From Basidiobolus ranarum (taxonomy: Eukaryota > Basidiobolomycota > Basidiobolomycetes > Basidiobolales), in assembly GCA_040143965.1 (NCBI GenBank), contig JASJQH010000160.1, positions 1 through 23,955 of the forward strand: 23,955 nt of DNA. The letters are read 5' to 3'. The notes beneath the pieces are model-generated. The model was not told where the DNA came from, ran no database searches, and worked only from the letters and a program-made list of their open reading frames with translations. Numbering within the stretch: position 1 is the first letter of the stretch; every line of letters starts with the position of its first letter. Of the stretch, positions 8,837 through 18,230 are shown piece after piece. A program made the translations under genes and the position numbers.

Positions 8837-11800
8837 CTACCAGAGTTTTACCTTTGCTGGCGGAACACCCTGTGCTCTTGCTTCCCAATAACCACCAGAA
8901 TATAACCAGGATTCGCTCTCGGGTGAGTGAGGATCGGGTTTTTTTTCAAACCATTGTGGTGACCAAACTTCTCCAGCGATTTCACTTTGTTTTCTGCGTT
9001 CCCGTTGTAACTGCTCAACACGTAATTTTTCTTCTTCAGCCTCATCCACTTTACCATGTTCAAAGAGTTTCTGGTCGGGACGAAGACGAGTATCAGTTTG
9101 TGGTAATTTATCAGCTATGTCCGGAGTGATTTCATTTAATTCCATAGCAAATTGAGTAAATCCGTACATCTCAGAGGAGCTTGGATGTGGTGAATGAGCA
9201 CGCCAAATAATTTCCAGTTTATCTTCGCCAAGATTGTGCCAGAGAGCATGGTGCCATTTACCGCTCAGAGTTCTGACAACATTTCCTTCGGCGTCATGAA
9301 GGGCAGCGTGAACCTCATTATTAGAGGATTTGAAAAATCCTCCTTCTTTGAATGTCAATATACAATATTCCTTAGTAGAGTGATTAGTTATACGAACATC
9401 GCCAGTATGTTCCAAATACCGAGTGCCCGCAAGCATGTTTCGCACCCACGTAGAAGGCTTAGAATACGTATACTGTTCGTTATATTTCATCAATTCTACA
9501 TGGACAGTTCCAAAGGGAACCATCTCCATTGACTTCCCCCAAAATTTGCTGTTAATCTTTGAATCTTGCCAAAATTTGAAGTTAAGGGATTCAGCATAAC
9601 AGGCCATGATTGGTGGATGATGGGAAACTTTTTCAGAGATGAACCTGAATCCTTTATCTGGTCTGACACACTCATAGGTCTCACCAAGGAGAGGGTTAAA
9701 CGGCTTTCTTCCAGTTCTAGATTGAGTTGACCCATAAGCAGATAAAGCGAATGCGGTAACGTATGTTAAGCGATCAATAGAATCGGAAAATTCGGAAGCC
9801 TTGTCGAGTAGTTCACTGTACTCGAGCTCTTCGCAAAGACGCTGTAACAAATTAAGGGGTTCGTTGAGTGCAATAGGCATAGCTACAGAGGACAAATCTT
9901 TGCCGACATTCTTGCGAAGAATGGACAAGATACTGACGTCGGGTCCGCATATTGGAGAGGGGAGTACTGAACGACGATGAATAGCATGAGGTGAATTCTT
10001 TAGATCATGTAGTTCATGTCCTACTGAGTTATTTCCTTCCTTTAGATCAAATTGTTCTATGAAACTTTCATCGTCATCATCATCGTCATCGTCAATCTGT
10101 GATGAATCCTCGGTACAAACTTGATCATCATCTCCTGATGTATCTTCTGAAATAATTATTTCAGGAGCATCAAAGAATTCATCATCACCAGTCCCAATGG
10201 AAGAGGCAACGGAGGCTGGACGGCTGATTCGTTTGGTGAAGCTACGGTTATCCTCCTCCGCAGAGATACCAAGATTCTCTTTAAGATCTTCGTTCTCACG
10301 CTCAAGGTGATTGATGGTATTTTTCAAAGACACGTTTTTGTCTGATTCATCAGACAATACATCACCAAGATTGAGACTAGCCTTTTCTATGTTAAGAAGA
10401 CAACTCTCTAGTTGCTCAGCTAGCTTCAGTGTAGCTGAGGAAGAAGTAGAACTATGATTGTTCGCATTAGCATCTATAATGAAGACGTATCAGCACAATG
10501 ACTATCACAGGTGAAAATAACAGGTTTCAAACAAACCGGAAAGCTCACTCTCGATTATGTTATTTGTTGCAGAATCGAGAAAGTATTGCTTGATAGAATT
10601 GGCATAAGATTTGGCCTCATTTAACTGAGATAACAGAGTGCTATACTCTTCCTTAGCTTTGGTAAACGAGGGGGAGGGCTCTAGGGTGTTGGAAGCTTCC
10701 TGGCGAAGTGTAGAGATACGTAGATCTTCAGCATTCGAGGTTTTGGATTTCGTTGAACCATTAAATTCATTTTGTGGACTTTCACTAATAGGTCTGTCTT
10801 CCGATTGTTTGGAGTATTTCTTTATAACATCCATCCATAGCTCGAAATCCTCGGCATTTAGAGCCCTTAAGCTATACAGACAAGATCCGCTGTCGATATT
10901 TATAGCCCGGTGACCAGGAACAACAAAAATAACTGAAAGAGGGATTTGAATGGACCCGCGACAGAAACTCTGTGGATTCTTGAAATAAGACAATACTCCT
11001 TTGTCAATTTGTACCCAGCGCTTAGCCCAACCTTCATAGTTTAGTATAATCAATTGTGATATGTCAGTGTAACTATTCTCAACTTTAAGACCATAAAGGT
11101 GGAACACCAACCTTGCATTTTCTTTCTTTTCTTTTTGAGGAGCCAACCGCTAATTTCGGGTTCGGATTTTTTTTCGTCAGGACCTGAGGAAATAGTGTTA
11201 TTATTGTAAACGAGGTAATCATGGTAAAGAAGTATCCTTACCATCCTTCAGTCCGACAAAAAACGTCAGTTTTTTCGATGTATTACGAGAAAAAGAGTTA
11301 TCTATTTAGTAGAGGGTGAGTACGATATATAAATAAGTCTATATAAAATCCCATGTTTACCAAAGCATAAAACATATGTCCCAGGCTCTTGAACTAAGTA
11401 TGAGCCTTTAATGGTTGCCTTGGAAGATTCGTAATGACCGACCGGGATTATTTCAGTAAGGTTGGGGTCTTTTGAGGTAAGAAAGATAGAAGAAGACTTG
11501 CGTATGGTCTTTGGGATTGGGTTATAAGAATCCTGAAGACTACATATTGATGTATCGTCGTCACCAATCTCGTAGTCAACAATTTCAGAACTATTGGAAT
11601 TTGGAATTGAAGTGGAGCTTCCGGTAGTGATATTTACATTCCTAGGATTTGGGGCAGCCAAGTTGGCTGATGAGGCAACAAAGAGGTCGGAAGAAGAAGC
11701 GACCGTTTGTTTCCGATAATAAAGGCCAAAGGATATGTTCTTTCTTTTGGTTGAAAAATACCAGAGAAGGTTTTTTCCTTTCTGGTCAACATAAATATAG

Positions 11801-11841
11801 TGTTGGAAAATATCCCTAGGTGGTACTTCCACTTCTTGCAT
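8837..11841 (-). CDS. OSH3: Osh3-type oxysterol-binding protein (GOLD-PH-FFAT-ORD)
   Basis: Five exons, 11841-11361, 11301-11242, 11183-11112, 11031-10537 and 10473-8837, with introns of 58-80 nt, encode 914 residues. The order is: a GOLD-like domain (1 to about 178, starting MQEVEVPPRDIFQHY and closed by exon 2, TSKKLTFFVGL); a PH domain (about 192-277, GWLLKKK...GWAKRW, split by intron 3); a coiled-coil-prone linker; a canonical FFAT motif EFFDAPE (468-474) with acidic residues before it; an eight-aspartate run (about 497-504); and the OSBP lipid-binding domain (about 560-880) with KPFNPLLGETYE (626-637) and the fingerprint EKVSHHPP (650-657), whose His pair binds PI4P in known structures. 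The family exchanges lipids at membrane contact sites, with FFAT docking to ER VAP proteins. Length is close to yeast Osh3. The final residues (GVPPAKVKLW) are less typical. Confidence 0.92.
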
Positions 11842-12498
11842 TTCAACGTTCCTTTCTTGAGTATATTTGTGTGAAGTTCAACGTGTGTCAAAAGCTTAGC
11901 ATTACCTAGGGGTGAGGAATAATGTCTTATGAAACAAAATTAGGGGGATAGAGCACGTGGAAACTAAAGACTGAATTGTCGTAACATCACTAATTATCAT
12001 AATCTGTGATCGGCTATTTAATTTCTGATTATTTATCTAATTACCATTTTCTAAATATATCTCTTTGTAGGACTATTTAGGCAGGCAGATTTGATAGAGT
12101 AATGCTTAGAGTCAAGTGTACCGCAATGAAATATTTTTGGCGCTCTGAAATGCAAAATTACCGGGCATCGTAGGTGCAAAATATCCCTATGTGCCCCAGT
12201 AATCTCCTATAGAATCTTCGACAAATCTTGTTAATTACATTTGTCCTCCCTTCGATTACTAATTCAGAAATAAGGGCTTTACCATTGCTCAGTTGAGATA
12301 TCAGCTACAATTCCATTTGAAACAGGTGGCTGATGTGATGATGACGCCAGTTAATGCTTTGAGAGCTCGGCGGACCCTCCACGGATATTCACATTCCAGA
12401 TAGGCATTCATCCATCAGCACATCTGCTACTGTTGTCATACTTGAGATATGCCCTTCAAGGTGGAATGTGGATGCAGTGTATACTATGCTATACGTGA
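11842..12498. other. Intergenic region, promoter of the OSH3-type gene plus BTB-like remains
   Basis: The left part is the upstream region of the OSH3-type gene. From about 12255 on, plus-strand reading frames have coding character (AQLRYQLQFHLKQVADV near 12290-12340, then TSATVVILEI near 12424-12453) without forming one frame. They may be the decayed front half of the BTB-like locus that follows. Confidence 0.4.
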
Positions 12499-13002
12499 CA
12501 TTTTCCATGTTGCTCTGGAGGCCTGCCAGATATGCTTAACGGTGCGGATGATAAAAAGCCGGATATACTGATTGTGCCAGAGACCGTGCGAGTGATGTTG
12601 GAGTTTGCGTATCGGCCACAACCTCCCCTCACTCCCGCAATTGCTGGTGTGTGAAGAAATTGCATGGCAAGATTACTCACGGTTAAATTTTGAGCCATTA
12701 GCAAGTGAATCAGATCAATCAAATCCACCGATTGAGAGGACAACCACGTAAATTCTACTCTATGGTATAATAACTTTGAAGTGGCTACATTGGCTGAAAA
12801 GTATTACATTTTCAAGATGCACTTCGGCTCGGTCAGTGAGTTTATTAAAGGGAGGGAAATGACGAATACTTTCCCAGTGCATGTAATCTCATCATCTACT
12901 TCAGATCTGATCTCTCAAGATAGATGTATAACAACGGTTTCTTGGGAACTCAAATACCTGTACGATGTGCTGAATTCTCTATTTTCCTCCCATAAAGATT
13001 AA
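12499..13002 (+). pseudogene. Degenerate BTB/POZ-domain gene
   Basis: Positions 12499-12646 encode LPDMLNGADDKKPDILI and PETVRVMLEFAYRP, the second half of a BTB fold (the 'F-x-D-M-L ... L-E-F-x-Y' strand-helix block). A possible 135-nt intron (12647-12781, donor GTGTGT, acceptor GAAG) joins it in frame to 12782-13002, which begins ATLAEKYYIFKMHF, the usual 'L-A-x-K-Y' helix after BTB, followed by TFPVHVISSSTSDLIS, like the 'P-x-x-V-Y-A' helix of fungal BTB proteins. The front half is scattered over other frames: HVALEAC near 12508-12528 is out of frame with PDMLN at 12526, which suggests a small deletion. I see no acceptable start. The gene therefore looks broken, or its intron pattern is beyond what I can read. 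Substrate-adaptor function is family knowledge only. Confidence 0.45.
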
Positions 13003-14131
13003 ATGATGATACCACACTAGTAAACAGGTTCCAGCAAATCTCAACCAGAAACCTGCAGTTAACAGGCAATATAGAAGCAGTAGGAATGATCATGGTCACT
13101 CTGTGTGATAAGATGGTTCTCGAAGAGAATTTTTCACTGTTGATTCTTCCAGAGGCAAGATATTTCTAATTCACGTTGGTTTGCAACTTTCTTCTGGAGC
13201 TAAAATTATATTATGTAACTATTACTGTCCAGGCCTTTATTTATTATAATTCTAGGTTTAAAATATTAATCAGACTGACTCTGCATCTTTATGTTGTAAA
13301 GACAACAACTCACTAGGTTGGAAGAGGTATGGCAACAAACAGTACTGTCAAACACATAATAGTGATGAATATATGAGATATATATTTTGCTAATTAACAT
13401 TCTGCTATATTCCTCCTTTTATCGTGTCCAAAAGGTATTAGAACTATTAGTAATCAAGTAGAAACGATGGCCTCAATTAAGAACTTCTCACAGACAACTA
13501 TAAATAACTCCTGCACTGTTCCAGATTCTTTCTCAATTACATAACTCAACATATGATTATGATGGATTTGTTACCCTAGACAATATCCACTCTTATCCAC
13601 ACTTCCTTCCCAGTAGTTCGATAATGTCAAAATATGTGGTTCATCAGGGCTATTCAATAATCTAAACAGGGTTCCACTTCACCACTTCCTAATTTCATCT
13701 GTAAATGACAAAATGAGCTCTGAATAGTATGGCGGGAATTTGCGTGCAAAACGCTATGCTATTATGGATAGTAGAAACTTGGAGTGTCTTTATGCAGTTA
13801 AGCATTGTGTAATATGACTTGAACAACGGAAAGAGCAACTAGTTTTGTCATTTTAGCACTGAAACTCGTCTTTAAAGCGGAGAAACTGTGAGCTTTGAAG
13901 TCTATTCAAATAACCGATGAGAATTTCTAGATTCAGTCCAGAGTGTTTAACATGACTTATGATGGTTTAAATTTGGGCTAGTAAATATTAAAAATCCGAC
14001 TGATCAAAATTAGCCACCATGTGATTCCTACCCAAATAATCCCTTTTGATAGGTGAAAGAGTGAAGTAAAAAGTTCCCCATCTGGGGCAATTGGCTTCTT
14101 TCTCTTCTGAACTCTGTTCATTTACTAATTG
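13003..14131. other. Intergenic region upstream of RPS16
   Basis: AT-rich. A coding-like plus-strand stretch (about 13000-13169; ends LLILPEARYF) directly follows the BTB-like locus and may be more of its decay. The rest (13200-14040) shows no gene, RNA or repeat. The last 100 bases are the RPS16 promoter. Confidence 0.5.
14076..14094 (+). promoter_or_regulatory. Palindrome and inverted CCAAT in the RPS16 promoter
   Basis: CCCCA-TC-TGGGG, a perfect inverted repeat with a two-base centre, is followed at once by ATTGG (a CCAAT box on the minus strand, 14090-14094). It lies about 40 bases before the 5'UTR intron and upstream of a pyrimidine-rich TCTTTCTCTTC stretch typical of ribosomal-protein start sites. 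A protein-binding role is inferred from position and symmetry only. Confidence 0.35.
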
Positions 14132-14203
14132 GTATGTTATCCATCTCATTGCTGAATCCATCCGTCACCAGACCTCTGACTAACTTACTTCAAACATCAC
14201 TAG
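14132..14203 (+). other. Probable 5'UTR intron of RPS16
   Basis: A GTATGT donor, a CTGACTAAC branch site (about 14176-14184) and a CACTAG acceptor bound a 72-nt segment ending ten bases before the RPS16 start codon. All three signals are close to fungal consensus. Leader introns are common in ribosomal-protein genes. Confidence 0.6.
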
Positions 14204-14212
14204 TCTTGAAAA

Positions 14213-14770
14213 ATGGAGGCTGTTCAAACTTTCGGTCGCAAGGTATTATACCATCAATTGTTTTAACATATATACTTCATTCATGTGATTGTAATCACCA
14301 TCAATCAACGTTCACTTTACCGTCTGAACCGTATATAATTGCTACCCAACACTCATCGTATTTTCAATCATCAATAGAAAACCGCTACTGCCGTTGCTTT
14401 CTGTAAGCGTGGAAAGGGTATGATCCGTATCAACGGTTCTCCCATTGAACTCGTCGAACCTGAAATCCTCAAATTCAAGGTTTATGAACCCATCCTTATC
14501 CTCGGTGAAGATAAATTCGCTGATGTTGATATCAGAGTTCGCGTTCGTGGTGGTGGTCACACCTCCCAAATCTATGCCATCCGTCAAGCTATTGCTAAGG
14601 CAATTGTTGCTTTCTATCAGAAGTTCGTTGACGAAGCATCCAAGAAGGAAATCAAAGAGAAGCTTATTGCTTACGACAGAACTTTACTTGTCGCTGATCC
14701 TAGACGTTGTGAACCCAAGAAGTTCGGAGGTCCAGGTGCTCGTGCCAGATACCAAAAATCTTACCGTTAA
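14213..14770 (+). CDS. RPS16: 40S ribosomal protein S16 (uS9)
   Basis: Two exons, 14213-14242 ([10 protein letters not shown]) and 14378-14770, are joined over a 135-nt intron and give 140 residues, full length for eukaryotic uS9. The signature [18 protein letters not shown], the [15 protein letters not shown] segment and the invariant RARYQKSYR end are all present. The C-terminal tail of uS9 reaches into the decoding centre and contacts P-site tRNA (family knowledge). The first exon is only ten codons long, an arrangement often seen in ribosomal-protein genes, and is found by its GTATTA donor after AAG. Codon use is that of a highly expressed gene. Confidence 0.97.
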
Positions 14771-16544
14771 ACTGGATTTTGGTTTCTACGCATATCCGGA
14801 GCGTTTTCATTTATTCACAGTGTCTACTAATAAAGACAGCGTAATACATCTTACTAGTGGTTTTTCTTTTTTTATTACGATGGGTTTGAGCGTAGAGTAG
14901 ATATTTGTAAATCTACCGTAGTTTCAAATTCCAGTGGAGTATTGTTGAGAATGTATGTTTGCCTAGTATGCGATTGTTTGTAATATGTAGTTTGAATATA
15001 TAGCGTATCGTACACTTGTCGTGATATAGGATTGGATAGTTGAGTAAATATGTGTTTACTACTCTAAACCAGGAGTGTATTCTGCTTGGACCCTAGCATT
15101 GATGGAAATTGGCTAGACTAGGTACTTTAGTAACCAAATCAGATGAAAAACCCAACTTATTTTCATCAACTTCTTGAGCAATTTCATTCCTAAACTTGGC
15201 ACTGCCGATAATGCTGTTTTGCACGGTATTGGGCACCTTCAATTTATACTTGAACAAAATTGAGATTTTCTTTCAACTAGATTCAATGATACATCAACGC
15301 GCTTATATTAGATCTTACGTAATATATGGTGATTATATAATTCAACTTGGTGATGCTTTTGTAATTTCTGGGGCATCAAGGTAGAGTTGAGAAAGGCATG
15401 TCTAATAGTTAAATCATAAATCATGAGATATACTAGTACAATATTCATCGACCTTATGAAGAAATTGTCGGTGCTATGATGATAGTAAGCTGGATCCATC
15501 ATTCCTACTAAGTATTCAATTACTCAGGAGAGATGTTCATGTTTCCTGGGATTCTAAGCCAGGAGTAGATTTTGATATATAAAATAACTCTGACTGTTAA
15601 AAATAGTAATATCATGGTTCAAATTGTTAGTGAAACAGTAGAGAAGTAGAGAGGCGACGTAGGTGAGTCTTTGACGAGAATATAAACTTAAAATAAAGAA
15701 ATTTACTAAAGTAATATATACTCGGCTCATTCAACCGAGAATTACAAATAATATTTTGTCTGTCTCTCACCTCTTGAGAATATGTCCGTAGTGTAAAAAA
15801 TAGTTGATCAGGCAATGTCTGAGTAGCCCATCTAAATCTTGGCCAACCAGCTAAGTGTACAAACAAATCAAAGAACTAGCTATCAATTCCATTTTATGTG
15901 CTAATAGTGTCTTCTAGATGGCGCAAATTGTTTTTAATGGATCATAGTTTGGAAGGTAAAAATATCGCTCTGTAAAGCTAGGCCCTGTGGCCACAAAATG
16001 CAAAGCACTGGCGCAGCCCAATTGAACAAGTTAGGTATTTAGAACAAGGGCTATGGACCATGAATTATCATGTTAGAGGGGAATTATGGGCAAAATCGAG
16101 TCAGATGAATTTTAAACTACTTTAGCCTATATAGAATATACAGCGCCATCTGCAGCTGATCTTATATCCTGATACCAATGACAAGCAAGGTGCAAACGTT
16201 TTTATTTCCAATAAGCTTTCATTTGCCCACTACTGAGATCAGAAAATCTCTAAAATGGATAAAGGAAACAGAACTTCGATTAAACATACGCTTTCGGCTC
16301 AAACTAGATTGGGGTTTTGAAAATTCATCCAACAAATCCTAAACAATTATCCAATTTTAGCTATAATACGTACTTGTAAGATCTAGATACTTGAGACTGT
16401 GAATGTATGTGCCCGATTAGCTTCAGCTCAGTCTCCTACATTCGAAATGACCGACTTTGAAATATTTGCACCAATAATAGCATACGCACCTGCTTGTATT
16501 TCGCCCGTTTTCCCCCACATAAACATTGGCTATATCAATGAATA

Positions 16545-16730
16545 GTGACCGGCATGATTGGGGCGGCCTCTAGTATTGAAGAAAGGCGCGTGGGATTTTA
16601 CACGATAGGGAAGTCATTGCTTTTGTCAGGAAGGTGGGTGCGTGGGGCTAATAAGACTTTTGTTGGTAGGACCAGGTGCAAACTAGTGTATGTTTGTGAA
16701 GCGAGAACTTGTTCTTTAGTGAAGTTCTGA
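16545..16730 (+). other. Unrecognised 61-codon open stretch in a GC-richer patch
   Basis: An open frame including ATG at 16554 (MIGAASSIEERRVGFY...) that is GC-richer than its AT-rich surroundings and uses GCG, CGC and GGG codons, rare in the neighbouring genes. It is basic, with no known motif. No splice partners or start context convince me it is a gene. The composition shift could mark a recent insertion. Confidence 0.15.
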
Positions 16731-16886
16731 AACACCTGGATCGTTGTGGTTTTTTACTGTAACGTCAACTACGAGCGTTATCGTAGCTTGTGATGCTTAT
16801 TACAATCTAGATTCCAATATGTGCTGGAGCTATTAACGCGATTGGGTTAGAGGATGGTTTTTCTTTATATTCTGTGCTCCTTAGGT

Positions 16887-17124
16887 AATGGGCAAATTGA
16901 CTTGGACGTGAGAACTCTCCTGAAGATTGACAAGTGGGAGTGAGTAATGTGCCGTAGTAACATTTGTCTGGTAGAAGTTTCTTCGTCGAAATATGGAAGT
17001 GAGATATAAAAAGCCTTGAAGCAGAGATTTCCTTTATTAGGGACATTGTGTGCACTCCCTGAGAGGCATACCACTAACAAGAAGAAATCTCAAATGGGGC
17101 AAATCAATTCGAGAACTCTCCTGA
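16887..17124 (+). repeat. Imperfect direct repeat, about 206-bp period
   Basis: Copy 1 (16887-16923) and copy 2 (17093-17124) share AATGGG(G)CAAAT and, after a variable spacer, an identical GAGAACTCTCCTGA (16910-16923 and 17111-17124). The flanks do not match, so this is either a short duplicated segment or the worn ends of a small element. Confidence 0.4.
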
Positions 17125-18230
17125 CCAACCATCCATGACCGTCACTTTAGCATGAGCCCACCAAACGAGGCAACTTGGATTGATTCACCAACAGATCATC
17201 AAGATAACTCTTAAAGACGTTAGCCCTAGGGAACGATACGTCCATGTGTTTCTATAGATGATTGGCTGCGCATTTTCAAAAGGTTCTGCAAATTCAGATC
17301 ACCATATTCTGGACAGTTGACATTAATTTCCGATGGGTTTCGTGTAACAGAATATTTCCCTTTTCCCACAAGATATTTCGAGATCAACGTTCCAGGATTT
17401 GGGACACTCGGTCGGCACTAATACCGTGTAGTGACTCAAAGTAAATATACCCAAAATCAATCATGGTCTAGGCCCGTCAAATGAGTCACGAGGTTGACTA
17501 GATTGTAGGCTGTCGTTCTGATGTAATCACCAACTCAAATCGTGTAACATGCTGTCGATGGTGGTGATCCATGAATTCAAGCTGCGATCAAATATGTTCC
17601 TCTCCGGAGATCTCTCTTTCCGTCCTACAATCAATGGTGAGAACTCTGGAATTAATATCATGTGGAGGCCGAGTGGAATGGGTCGGCTGCTGTTCTTTGG
17701 AAGCTTGTGTCTATAGAGTGATTAAATAGTCAGAGATAACACTGCAATCCCTTGGCATTGTCGTACGTACCACCACTCAGGAGTAAATGTAACTAGAGTT
17801 GGAAGTTACTACCACAGTAATCACTGAGGTGTCATGGGGTTGCAAACTTCAGTACACACTAACCACCTATGTCTAGATACTTGAATGGGCTTTATCAAAG
17901 AGTTCCCAACATAGAGTTTTCGGATTGGTCAGAGAGATCAGTTTCGATTCAGTGGGTTGCTTGGGTTTTGTATTAAGATCATTTATTCAAGTTTCCTTAT
18001 TTCACATTAATGGTTGTCAACATAATTACAATAATAAAAGTAGGGAAGGTTCAGAAATACATTTGTACCCAATAGAATAGTTCGAATTTCGTATAGGTCA
18101 GTTCCAAAGAAGTATAGCGTTATTAATACAACAGATATTGAAAGGGCACTGCAAGCAGTGTTTCGGTCACAACGTCAATATTACAAAGCAAGTTCTCAAG
18201 ATGGTTTTGTATGTCAGTTAGAGGGGCGCT

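Larger units (their letters stand above)
14771..18230. other. Long gene-poor region
   Basis: About 3.5 kb between RPS16 and the homeobox gene with no recognisable gene. It holds several open stretches of coding-like composition but no known family: 15627-15866 (-), 16545-16730 (+, in a locally GC-richer patch) and 16807-17080 (-, overlapping frames). There is also a 9-base inverted repeat (15916-15924 / 16143-16151) and an imperfect direct repeat (16887-16923 / 17093-17124). The last 250 bases are 3' flank of the homeobox gene. No tRNA box pairs seen. Confidence 0.5.

Noticed and set aside
8785-9532. Two plus-strand open frames of over 110 codons
   Set aside because: Antisense to the OSBP domain exon of the OSH3-type gene.
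14342-14587. 81-codon minus-strand frame across RPS16 exon 2
   Set aside because: Antisense shadow; no independent support.
14445-14900. 151-codon open frame overlapping RPS16
   Set aside because: Out-of-frame shadow of a perfectly conserved ribosomal-protein gene.
17147-17250. A YLDDLLV-like heptapeptide on the minus strand, like a reverse transcriptase active-site motif
   Set aside because: No other reverse transcriptase motifs lie around it in a sensible order; seven residues are not enough to call a retroelement fossil.
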